Shown here: piece after piece, positions 49,206 to 56,791 of the stretch | Numbering within the stretch: position 1 is the first letter of the stretch | Layout: every line of letters begins with the position of its first letter | Assembly: GCF_900009145.1 (NCBI RefSeq) | Contig: NZ_LN889813.1 | Location: 305,936-369,935 of the forward strand | Direction of reading: 5' to 3' | DNA length: 64,000 nucleotides | Source: Planktothrix tepida PCC 9214 | GTDB taxonomy: Bacteria > Cyanobacteriota > Cyanobacteriia > Cyanobacteriales > Microcoleaceae | The notes under the pieces: model-generated | The model's database searches: none | What the model saw: only the letters and a program-made list of their open reading frames with translations | Told to the model about the DNA's origin: nothing | Position numbers and translations under genes: made by a program

Positions 49206-49454
49206 TTACTCGTCTAAAGGGGGCGTTGTATCTTTAATTGTTTGACTTTGTTTTTCTTCAATAATTTGTTTAAATCTTTCAAATTGTTCCCGTTTCTCTG
49301 CCGGATTTTTAGCCGGATAGAATGTAAGCTCTTTTCTATAGGGTGTCCGACGACGGAATAACACCCGCAAAGCTTCAATATCTTCTTTACCCCGATGTTT
49401 CAAAGCATAAGCTCTAAGTTCAGCATTGGTCATTTTCTCAAAATTTGATGTCAT
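49206..49454 (-). CDS. Small cyanobacterial protein, DUF6887-like
   Basis: The 82-residue charged protein reads MTSNFEKMTNAELRAYALKHR, then DIEALRVLFRRR and KREQFERFKQIIEEK. I recognise it as the small cyanobacterial family annotated DUF6887. The start at 49454 is favoured over 49466 because its ATG overlaps the stop of the upstream DUF6888-like frame (ATGA). These two small families usually occur as a pair, and the coupling resembles toxin-antitoxin arrangements, but no activity is known to me. Confidence 0.7.
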   Translation of the reverse strand: MTSNFEKMTNAELRAYALKHRGKEDIEALRVLFRRRTPYRKELTFYPAKNPAEKREQFERFKQIIEEKQSQTIKDTTPPLDE

Positions 49455-49630
49455 AAAAACTCCCAAATTCCATTACTCAGCACAATAATTTCTATCTCCT
49501 CACCTGCGAGAATATAAACTTCTCCAGTTTGGTCATCAAAACGGAATAAATGAATATCTTGGTAGCAGTTAGACAAATATTGACATACGATTAAGCAAGT
49601 TTGAGCTTGTTTATGGGTTGGTTTAATCGT
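49451..49630 (-). pseudogene. DUF6888-like partner gene without a usable start
   Basis: The minus frame reads PTHKQAQTCLIVCQYLSN, then LFRFDDQTGEVYILAGEE and NGIWEFL-stop, matching the small cyanobacterial family paired with DUF6887. Upstream there is a TAA at 49631-49633 and no ATG, GTG or TTG before the conserved region. An extra C in the ACCCAACCC stretch would explain the lost start. It may be a frameshifted remnant, or the base may be a sequencing error. Confidence 0.5.
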
Positions 49631-49716
49631 TAATTCCTCAATTATGCCATCAATATTATAGTTTCTCAGTTACTCTCCCAAGAAACTGAATCAATGCAAA
49701 ACCCGCTTACACCCTC

Positions 49717-50232
49717 TTAACGAAACGCTCGAATTTGGCTTTCGTGAATCCATCCTCCACCACACGCTTGAGTCGAATACCAACCATTTTTCGGTTCAAC
49801 ATAAACTGGAATCACCGTCATTTTTTCTAAGGTGCATTTAACCGCACCCCCCGGAGAAGAACGAACATTAGAAGGCGGGTCAAAGACTAGAGAATAACCT
49901 ATATCTTCAACTTCTCGAATATGTCTAGCTGAACAAACAATACTCAACATATTTTCAGTGGCTTTAGACTGTGGCGAATATTGTTCACCGTCTACCGTCC
50001 AAATTCCTCGACCACAATGGGCTCCTGCTTCAAGGCGTTCATTCCCTAAATAATAAGTAAACCCTGACCACCAACTTCCTGTATTTCCGTTGCGTTGAAT
50101 GGAATTGGTATCCAGTTTAATCTGTTGACCCCCTGAAGCCGTCCCTAACGTTAACATTTCCGCCTTCACAGGTTGGCTGAATGCTAAACAGAAACACGCA
50201 ATCCCTAGACCGGATAATTTAGCAACCCTCAT
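49717..50232 (-). CDS. Exported protein with C-terminal SH3-like domain
   Basis: The 171-residue product has a signal peptide (MRVAKLSGLGIACFCLAFSQ, probable cleavage after VKA). A central domain has a conserved-looking tryptophan/cysteine region (WWSGFTYYLG, AHCGRGIWTVDGE). The last 60 residues resemble bacterial SH3 (PPSNVRSSPGGAVKCTL, GWYSTQACGGGWIHESQI). The start at 50232 follows GGGAGG closely; a second ATG lies 12 bases upstream. Bacterial SH3 domains often bind peptidoglycan. The exact role is unknown. Confidence 0.7.
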   Translation of the reverse strand: MRVAKLSGLGIACFCLAFSQPVKAEMLTLGTASGGQQIKLDTNSIQRNGNTGSWWSGFTYYLGNERLEAGAHCGRGIWTVDGEQYSPQSKATENMLSIVCSARHIREVEDIGYSLVFDPPSNVRSSPGGAVKCTLEKMTVIPVYVEPKNGWYSTQACGGGWIHESQIRAFR

Positions 50233-50374
50233 GTTGCCTCCCATTGATAAATTAGGATAATCAAGACTATAGCTATTTTAAATGATTCGTTAAAAAGACT
50301 CAACGACTAAACCCCTAACTATTCAACGGTTTTCGGCTATCGCTGTCTCAATGCCAAAAATTTTGGAAAAAAGC

Positions 50375-50403
50375 TTGCATCCTCTAAAACCTTGTGCTAT
50401 ATT
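50375..50403 (+). promoter_or_regulatory. Promoter of tRNA-Val
   Basis: TTGCAT (50375-50380) and TATATT (50398-50403) are 17 bases apart, placing transcription start about five bases before the tRNA. Confidence 0.65.
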
Positions 50404-50414
50404 AAGAAATTGTC

Positions 50415-50488
50415 GGACGCATAGCTCAGTTGGTTAGAGCACCACGTTGACATCGTGGGGGTCACTGGTTCGAGTCCAGTTGTGTCCA
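50415..50488 (+). tRNA. tRNA-Val (GAC anticodon)
   Basis: The 74 bases fold into a full cloverleaf. The acceptor stem GGACGCA/TGTGTCC has one G-U pair, the D arm is GCTC..GAGC, the anticodon stem is CCACG/CGTGG with loop TTGACAT (anticodon GAC), and the T arm ACTGG/CCAGT carries TTCGAGT. CCA is not encoded. Confidence 0.95.
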
Positions 50489-50676
50489 TTTATCCCTCTT
50501 CTGTCACTCTCCAAAAACTTTTGATATTTCTGGATTTTAGAGCTTTTGCAGGCTTTGCGATCGCAAGATTTATTTCTACTAACAAATACAAAAACGAAGT
50601 TTTTGTATTAGGATAGCTTGTATTGGCTGACTGATAAAGGTTTTAGAGATCGACCTCTCGGAGAGTGACAGAAAAG

Positions 50677-50748
50677 GGATATCATCACTCTCATCTGTAA
50701 CCCCCATGATGTCAACATCATAGCTCTAACCAACTGAGCTATGCGTCC
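50677..50748 (-). pseudogene. Decayed inverted copy of tRNA-Val
   Basis: On the minus strand the first 26 bases repeat tRNA-Val exactly (GGACGCATAGCTCAGTTGGT onward) and the GAC-containing loop survives. The anticodon stem has gained a base, and the T arm and 3' acceptor strand are lost. Flanking sequence also matches in inverted form, so a segment carrying the whole gene was duplicated. Confidence 0.8.
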
Positions 50749-50965
50749 GACAAAATCACTCTACGTTATCCATAATCTATCCAATTCGATAATAACTCAC
50801 AGGATAATGGATAGATTACCTTTAGCATTAAATTACAAATAATTTATATAAAACCTTAAATAATTAATTAAAACTTATAACCTAATAATTTCAAAACCCA
50901 CTATCACAAAAATCAAAAACTGTCAAATTGCATAAACCAAAATTTATTAGACTATGTTTATTCCC

Positions 50966-50988
50966 CCCCCTAGGGCCAGGGGGTTTTT
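50966..50988 (+). terminator. G+C-rich hairpin with T-run
   Basis: CCCCCT/AGGGGG with loop AGGGCC is followed by TTTTT on the plus strand. It could end transcripts from the tRNA region before the convergent CheR-like gene. Confidence 0.65.
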
Positions 50989-50997
50989 ATTATAAGA

Positions 50998-52860
50998 TTA
51001 ACTATTTGCCTCTTCTAATTCTTCCATTAATAAAATAACGCCTTGAATTTGCCCTTGGCTACCCATTAAGGGGCTACAGTTAACTTGACATTGAATGCTT
51101 TTTCCCCGACGATTAATCGCATTAACAATAATTTTTGAGGATTGATTGGGTTCACCGGAAAGACAAATCCGAATCGGTTGTCTGAGCTTGTCAACGGGTA
51201 AACCAATATCCAAGTTTAAAAAGTTTTGTTTAATCGCTTCTTCATGTCTCAGACCCCAAAGGTCTTCGGATTTATAATTCCAAATTTGGACTTGTAAATC
51301 TCGATTGAGAACCACAACGCCGCCTTTTAAACTGGTTAAAATTGATTGTAAAAAGGCATTAGCTTGGTTTAATTCTTCTCCACGACGTTGTAATTCATCA
51401 TTAACCGTTTGTAATTCTTCATTAGTCGATTGTAACTCTTCGTTCATCGTCTCTAATTCTTCATTAGTAGACTGTAACTCTTCATTGGTGGTTTCTAACT
51501 CTTCATTACTAGACTGTAATTCTTCATTGGTAGTTTCTAACTCTTCATTGGTAGACTGTAATTCTTCATAGGCCATTTCTAATTCTTGATTAGAATGTTC
51601 TAAATCTTCTTGTAAATTTTTATAGCGAGTCATATCAATAAAATTAATACTAATTCCCAACGTTTGATTATTGGCATCTAACAACGGACAAACTTGGACA
51701 TCAATAAAAATAATATCACCCGAAGCCATTTGCCATTCAATATCTCGAATATTCACAGGCCGTTTTTCACTGTAAGCTTGTTCCATACAAGAACGTAATT
51801 CAATGGGACGATAGGAAATCTCTAAATCTTGCAATGGACGTCCGACATCACGGGTGGTTAAACTAAATAAAAATCGGGCACGTTCATTCGCCAGGGCGAG
51901 TAAACCATTGGTATCAATAATAATCCGGGCGCAGGGGCCACTATCAAAGGCTAATTCGCGTAAACGAACATGACTAGAAAGATGGTTTACGGCTTCTTCA
52001 TTCCCTGTTTGTGCCATAATTAATAATCGATCTCGAAGATTGAGTTTAGGAACTTTGGCAAAAACCCGACACTTTAAATCTGTAGGTGTAAAGGTATTAG
52101 CATGAGTTAATAACATCTCCGCTTTTCCTAAAAACAGGAATCCTCCATCCCGCAGAGCAAAGTGAAATCGAGCTAAAATTCGGCTTTGAGCTTCCGCATT
52201 AAAATACATTAAAGTATTGCGACAAACTAATAAATCAACTTTAGAAATCGGAGCATCTTGAAGTAGATCATGACGACCAAAAATCACGCAGCGACGTAAA
52301 TCTTTACGAAAGGTATAACGGGTATCAATTTTTTCAAAAAACTGTTCGATTTGTTCTGGAGATAAACCATTGAGATCCTTCTGAAGATAAATTGCTTGTC
52401 GAGCTTGATTCAGAGCTTCTTCATCAATATCTGTGGCATAAATTTTAACCCGTTCTCGAAACTGCTCAATACCAATTGCTTCTGCAACCATCATCGAAAT
52501 TGTATACGCTTCTTCACCCGAAGCACAGCCAGCACTCCAAATTCTGATGGTTTCATGAGGTTCTTTAGTGGCTAGAATTCGGGGGATAATTTCATCTCTG
52601 ACATAATCCCAAGCGGTGCGATCTCGCCAAAAAGAGGTAACATTAATTAAGATGGTGGTAAATAAAAAATTAAATTCTTCGGGGTGAACTTCTAAATAAT
52701 CCAGATAATTACTATAGCCTTCAATATTAATCGTTTGCATCCGTTTGTTGACGCGACGCATTAAGCTCGAACGTTTATATCCAGCAAAGTCAAACCCTCG
52801 ACTCCGTTTTACATAGTCCAGCAGAGCTTCAAATTCTATATTTTTACTGGAATTCGTCAC
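50998..52860 (-). CDS. CheR-type methyltransferase with PAS domains and coiled coil
   Basis: The 620-residue protein starts at a GTG (52860) with AGGAGG about nine bases upstream. The CheR domain covers residues 1-275: SLMRRVNKRMQ, FWRDRTAWDYV, the SAM-binding IWSAGCASGEEAYTISMM, and ATDIDEEALNQAR. A PAS-like region (~300-405) follows, then a coiled coil built of ELQSTNEELETTNEE units (~410-490), and a second PAS (~495-615). By family it methylates glutamates of a receptor-like protein using S-adenosylmethionine. It is divergent from a CheB gene, and the two together resemble a split form of the common CheB-CheR-PAS hybrid. Confidence 0.9.
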   Translation of the reverse strand: MTNSSKNIEFEALLDYVKRSRGFDFAGYKRSSLMRRVNKRMQTINIEGYSNYLDYLEVHPEEFNFLFTTILINVTSFWRDRTAWDYVRDEIIPRILATKEPHETIRIWSAGCASGEEAYTISMMVAEAIGIEQFRERVKIYATDIDEEALNQARQAIYLQKDLNGLSPEQIEQFFEKIDTRYTFRKDLRRCVIFGRHDLLQDAPISKVDLLVCRNTLMYFNAEAQSRILARFHFALRDGGFLFLGKAEMLLTHANTFTPTDLKCRVFAKVPKLNLRDRLLIMAQTGNEEAVNHLSSHVRLRELAFDSGPCARIIIDTNGLLALANERARFLFSLTTRDVGRPLQDLEISYRPIELRSCMEQAYSEKRPVNIRDIEWQMASGDIIFIDVQVCPLLDANNQTLGISINFIDMTRYKNLQEDLEHSNQELEMAYEELQSTNEELETTNEELQSSNEELETTNEELQSTNEELETMNEELQSTNEELQTVNDELQRRGEELNQANAFLQSILTSLKGGVVVLNRDLQVQIWNYKSEDLWGLRHEEAIKQNFLNLDIGLPVDKLRQPIRICLSGEPNQSSKIIVNAINRRGKSIQCQVNCSPLMGSQGQIQGVILLMEELEEANS

Positions 52861-53066
52861 GTTGATTGACCTCCTTGAGATGAATATTGCTTAAATTTTG
52901 GAGAATAAATGAGACACTTTTAATTCACTCAGTCAACCCTTTTAATCAAAAATAGATGATGGTTTTTCATCAGGATCGAAAATAAAATGATAGTCTAGTT
53001 TTAGGAACTGTTCAATGCTTTCGTCTCTTTCATCAATTTGAAAAATCCTCGTTACCGGGAAAACTA

Positions 53067-54056
53067 ATGGTCAAACCTGACATTATTGTGATTGGTGCGT
53101 CGGCTGGGGGAGTAGAAGCATTAACCCGACTGGTCAATCCTCTACCCGGCGACTTCCCCGCCACTTTGTTCATCACCTTACATTTTCCTAGTAATAGTAT
53201 TAGTGTTTTGCCTCAAATTCTCAACCGACGGGGACATCTGCAAGCGGTACATCCCCAGGATAACGAAGTCATTCGCCCCGGAATCATCTATGTTGCTCGG
53301 CCAGATTATCATTTAATCATTAAACCAGAGCAGATTCAGTTAAGTCATGGCCCCCGTGAAAATGCCTTTCGTCCGTCGATTGATACGATGTTTCGTTCGG
53401 CTGCCCATTCCTATCGGCGACGAGTCATCGGAGTGATTTTATCAGGAAGCATGGATGATGGAACCGTAGGGTTAGCTTTAATCAAACACTATGGCGGCGT
53501 GACGATTGTACAAGATCCTGATGAAGCTTTGTTTTCAGGAATGCCCCGCAGTGCCATTGAACGGGTGAAAATTGACCATATTTTAAAGGTTGCAGACATC
53601 CCATCGATGTTGATTCAGCTTACCCATCAACCGATTCAGCAGGAAGAAATTATGGTGGATGAAATCGCCAAAGAAAGTGAAATTGTCGCCCAGCATAAAG
53701 CGGATTTGGAACAAGGAAAACATTCCGGGTCTGCCTCAATGTTAACCTGTCCAGACTGTGGGGGGGTGTTGTGGGAATTACAAGAGGGAAATTTACTACG
53801 ATATCGGTGCCATGTCGGACACGCCTATTCTGTGGATAGTTTACTCGAACAACAAGGGAATGATGTAGAACGGGCGTTGTGGGGGGCTATTCGGGCGTTA
53901 GAAGAAAAAGCGGCGTTAGCACGACGGATGGCAGCCCAAGCTCGAACCCATCATCGTGCCCTCTCAGAAAGCCAATTTTTACAACGGGCACAGGAAGCAG
54001 AACAACAAGCGGCTTTAGTGCGTCAAGTTATTTTACAACAAATGGAAACCCACTAA
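53067..54056 (+). CDS. CheB-type protein-glutamate methylesterase without receiver domain
   Basis: The 329 residues hold a CheB catalytic domain (1-~195) with the triad Ser12 (IGASAGG), His39 (TLHFPSNS) and Asp131 (SGSMDDG). There is no N-terminal receiver, so activity is not controlled in the classic way. The extension has a zinc-ribbon-like cysteine set (CPDCGG...RCHVGHAYS, ~225-255) and a C-terminal helix rich in Gln and Ala. This layout is common for CheB proteins paired with CheR-PAS proteins in stress or biofilm signalling. It is transcribed divergently from the CheR-like gene. Confidence 0.9.
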   Translation: MVKPDIIVIGASAGGVEALTRLVNPLPGDFPATLFITLHFPSNSISVLPQILNRRGHLQAVHPQDNEVIRPGIIYVARPDYHLIIKPEQIQLSHGPRENAFRPSIDTMFRSAAHSYRRRVIGVILSGSMDDGTVGLALIKHYGGVTIVQDPDEALFSGMPRSAIERVKIDHILKVADIPSMLIQLTHQPIQQEEIMVDEIAKESEIVAQHKADLEQGKHSGSASMLTCPDCGGVLWELQEGNLLRYRCHVGHAYSVDSLLEQQGNDVERALWGAIRALEEKAALARRMAAQARTHHRALSESQFLQRAQEAEQQAALVRQVILQQMETH

Positions 54057-54060
54057 GCAA

Positions 54061-54714
54061 CTATTGGGGGTCTGGATTTTCGGTTTTGACGACTCGAATT
54101 GTTTCTTCAGATAACGGAATTTCTGCTAAGATTTGATCATCGGTTCCGACTTGCTCAATGACAAGTTTTTCTCGTTTAACCGGAACTTGAACAAAATGAG
54201 TTTCAACTTGTTTACGAATAACAACTTCTCCTACTTTACGGCGTTCCCGTTCGACGATTAATTTTTCTTCTTTTAAAGGAATGGTTATATTATCGACAAT
54301 ATTGGGTTGATTTTCAGAAGCAGGTAATGGTAAGGTTGAATCGGTTTCATCTTCTTCATCGTTGAGAGAAAAGGATGGGATGGGTGTGGGAAAATATTGT
54401 TGAGGAGTTGAGGAATTTGGGTTGGTCTTGAGAAACGGTTCTAACTCTGGTGTTCGTTCAATAAAAAGTAAACGATCATCAATATTAGTTTGTTTAATTA
54501 AGTTCGCTTTGAGTAACAATAATTGCTGACGATTTTCAGAAGTTATCTTCAGAGGAACGACTAATTCCACTTTTCCTTTAGCATTGTAAATAACATCAAT
54601 GACTTGACCAACAACTTCCCCATCTAAGGTTTGAATCCAACAGCCGTTGAGTTTTTTCGCTAATTGTTCAACTTTCCTATTTTTATGATACCCTTCAGGA
54701 TAAGAATAAGCCAT
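54061..54714 (-). CDS. DUF2382 (YsnF/AvaK-type) protein with PRC-barrel-like N-terminus
   Basis: The 217-residue protein carries a PRC-barrel-like segment at ~20-85 (LDGEVVGQVIDVIYNAKGKVELVVP). After a low-complexity linker comes a DUF2382 domain at ~140-210 (ITIPLKEEKLIVERERRKVGEVVIRK, then VQVPVKREKLVIEQVG). Such proteins are often stress-induced in cyanobacteria; their molecular role is unknown. Its neighbour upstream has the same two domains, so the pair probably arose by duplication. It converges with the CheB gene, leaving four bases between the stops. Confidence 0.82.
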   Translation of the reverse strand: MAYSYPEGYHKNRKVEQLAKKLNGCWIQTLDGEVVGQVIDVIYNAKGKVELVVPLKITSENRQQLLLLKANLIKQTNIDDRLLFIERTPELEPFLKTNPNSSTPQQYFPTPIPSFSLNDEEDETDSTLPLPASENQPNIVDNITIPLKEEKLIVERERRKVGEVVIRKQVETHFVQVPVKREKLVIEQVGTDDQILAEIPLSEETIRVVKTENPDPQ

Positions 54715-54791
54715 TTTTCACCTCTTTGAAAGTTTAGGATTCAATAAATTAGTAAAAATCTAAAAAACTATAAATGATTACCAGATGATAG

Positions 54792-54827
54792 TTCTGTAGA
54801 GATGTTTGGGTAAACACCTCTACAGAA
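54792..54827. repeat. GTAGAGACG-family inverted repeat (copy 4)
   Basis: Arms TTCTGTAGAGATGTTT and AAACACCTCTACAGAA pair with a single mismatch around a GGGT loop, between the two DUF2382 genes. Confidence 0.85.
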
Positions 54828-54862
54828 AAAATTAGGCTTTCTCAACAGAAGCAACCGAGAAT

Positions 54863-55690
54863 TTAACGTTTGTCTTTAATCGTAGGTTCTCCATCGGTTT
54901 TAACATTCAATTTTTCCCGACGCAGTTTTTCTTGGGCTGTGACTGTATCGCGCTCAACTTCTTTACGAACATTGACTTCTTCAGTCACATAAGCTTGCTT
55001 ACGAATATCAGCCGTTTCTTCATAAACATCGACGCGAGCCACTTCTCCTTCGCGGAAATTAGCTTCGCCGGGGTTAACAGGTCGTTCCCCTGTCGGAGTC
55101 ATGCGTTCAACCACAACCCGCTCTTTCTCAACCGGAACACTAGCTTGTTCTGTGCGAGTTTCTACGGTTTTACCGACGGAAACTGTACCTGTTTTTTGAC
55201 GCTGTTTCTCAGCAATTAAGCGTTCTTCATAAAGTTTGATTGTGCCATGATTTTGAGCCTGGGTTTGGTATAATTCGGGCTCGTTCTCGTATTGATAATT
55301 ATCCCGAGTGTAAGTGGATTTTGCAGATTTAGAAGTCCGATATCCAGCCCGAACCCGCTCTTCATAATCGTAGTCTACCGTCATATTATCATTATATTCA
55401 GGTAAGGCTTCGGCTTGGTTTTTAGTTAATCCCAGGGCATAAACACGTTGATTGGCATAGTCCATTTGGGCACGACCAACGGGGAGTAAAACTTTTTTAC
55501 CAAAAACCCAAAAACCTGTATCAATCACAAAATACCGAAAATATCCATTCTCATCAATTAAGGCATCGTAGACTGTGCCAATTTTCTCATTGGTCGTATC
55601 GGTATAGACATCGAATTTTTTAAGGTCTTTGCCATCAAAAATTTCTTCTTTGTAATGGGGATAAGCATCTTTAATCTTAAACAAAGTCAT
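54863..55690 (-). CDS. DUF2382 (YsnF/AvaK-type) protein with PRC-barrel N-terminus
   Basis: The start is placed at 55690 (MTLFKIKDAYPHY), eight bases after GAGGA; the longer frame lacks support. The 275 residues have a PRC-barrel at ~18-90 (KFDVYTDTTNEKIGTVYDAL, FRYFVIDTGFWVFGKKVLLP). Two DUF2382-type segments follow at ~155-270 (IKLYEERLIAEKQRQKTGTV, RVDVYEETADIRKQAYVTEE). It is hydrophilic and very charged. The upstream non-coding region is long, so it is probably the promoter-proximal member of the DUF2382 pair. Confidence 0.85.
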   Translation of the reverse strand: MTLFKIKDAYPHYKEEIFDGKDLKKFDVYTDTTNEKIGTVYDALIDENGYFRYFVIDTGFWVFGKKVLLPVGRAQMDYANQRVYALGLTKNQAEALPEYNDNMTVDYDYEERVRAGYRTSKSAKSTYTRDNYQYENEPELYQTQAQNHGTIKLYEERLIAEKQRQKTGTVSVGKTVETRTEQASVPVEKERVVVERMTPTGERPVNPGEANFREGEVARVDVYEETADIRKQAYVTEEVNVRKEVERDTVTAQEKLRREKLNVKTDGEPTIKDKR

Positions 55691-56107
55691 CTTGTGATTC
55701 CTCAAATACTATTCCTTAATCTTGTCAGAAAAAAACGAATTTTTGTTGTGTCATTAGATAGAGATTATTCTCCACCTCAAGATGGAGAAGATGCTAATAG
55801 GATTTTTAAAGTTGAGCAAGGGAACAGAAAAGAAAAGAATTTAGCCTAAAATTAAAATTTTAGAAATTATAAATTTATAAATTTTATAATTTGAAATGTA
55901 AATCCTCTGCATTCGTCTATTAAAGGCAGAAGCTATAGCAATCCGCACCGAGGTTGTAATAATTTAAAACTGATATGAAACAGCCAAAAGTATTATCCCT
56001 GTTCCCTGTTCCCTGTTCCCTGTTTCCTTCTATCTACGAAAGAGCCTTAAACTCTTATAGAATTAAATGGAATAAAATTAACTAGCGTGAATGAGGAAAG
56101 AAAAGCA
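55691..56107. other. Non-coding region between DUF2382 and the two-component genes
   Basis: It holds the second copy of the 32-base dispersed repeat (55975-56006, two mismatches to 19777-19808), tandem CCCTGTT units (55998-56024), and an A+T-rich palindromic stretch near 55855-55885. No gene is seen. Confidence 0.55.
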
Positions 56108-56791
56108 ATGCACGTTTTACTGGTGGAAGATGAACCGGGAATTGCACAGTTTATTAGTCAAGGGTTACGCGAGGCTGGATATGTAGTGGATGTGGCTACC
56201 GATGGCAAAAAAGGCTGGGACTATGCCTCAACGGTTGAGTATGATTTAATGATTTTAGATCTGTTACTTCCGATCATGGATGGATTTCAACTTTTGGGTA
56301 AAATTCGGAATCATAAAATTATCACTCCCGTGTTACTTTTAACCGCACGAGATAACGTAGAAGATCGAGTTCAAGGTTTAGATCGAGGGGCAGATGATTA
56401 TTTAGTAAAACCCTTTGCTTTTTCTGAACTTTTAGCACGGTTAAGAGCCTTACAACGTCGTCCTCCCTTACAATTAGATACAGTATTACAAGTTGCTGAT
56501 TTAACGATGGATACTGTTAAACGAGAAGTGCGACGGGGTGGAAAATTAATCGAATTAAGTCCTTTAGAATTTAAACTTTTAGAATATTTAATGCGTCATC
56601 GAGACCAGGTATTAAGTCGGACTCAAATTTTGCAACACGTTTGGGATTTAGATTTTTACAGCGATTCTAATATTGTAGATGTTTATGTGGGGTATGTACG
56701 ACGCAAAATTGATCGGGGATTTGAACAACAAATTTTACAAACAATACGGGGTGTTGGATATTGTTTAAAGCTGGGAGAAATGAATGATTAA
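56108..56791 (+). CDS. OmpR/PhoB-family response regulator
   Basis: The 227-residue protein starts at ATG 56108 (MHVLLVEDEPG), with GAGGAAAG before it; a GTG frame at 56087 adds seven residues. The receiver domain (1-~118) has acidic residues in VEDE, the phospho-acceptor in LMILDLLLP (about residue 51), and the lysine in DDYLVKPFAF. The winged-helix DNA-binding domain (~125-225) ends with IVDVYVGYVRRKID and the RGVGYCL signature. It overlaps the kinase by eight bases, so the two form a dedicated pair. Lying just upstream of the bicarbonate genes, it is a candidate regulator of them. Confidence 0.93.
   Translation: MHVLLVEDEPGIAQFISQGLREAGYVVDVATDGKKGWDYASTVEYDLMILDLLLPIMDGFQLLGKIRNHKIITPVLLLTARDNVEDRVQGLDRGADDYLVKPFAFSELLARLRALQRRPPLQLDTVLQVADLTMDTVKREVRRGGKLIELSPLEFKLLEYLMRHRDQVLSRTQILQHVWDLDFYSDSNIVDVYVGYVRRKIDRGFEQQILQTIRGVGYCLKLGEMND

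Larger units (their letters stand above)
50489..50997. repeat. Inverted duplication spanning the tRNA-Val region
   Basis: Downstream of the good tRNA, ATCCCTCTTCTGTCACTCTCC (50492-50512) recurs in inverted form at 50660-50680 with one mismatch. TTGTCGGACGC before the tRNA also recurs, ending near 50753. About 147 unrelated bases separate the two arms. The rest of the stretch to 50997 is A+T-rich and holds a terminator at 50966. No gene is seen. Confidence 0.8.

Noticed and set aside
51305-51571. 88-codon plus-strand frame with repeated SNSSLVDCNSS-like units
   Set aside because: It is the antisense shadow of the repetitive coiled coil in the CheR-like protein.
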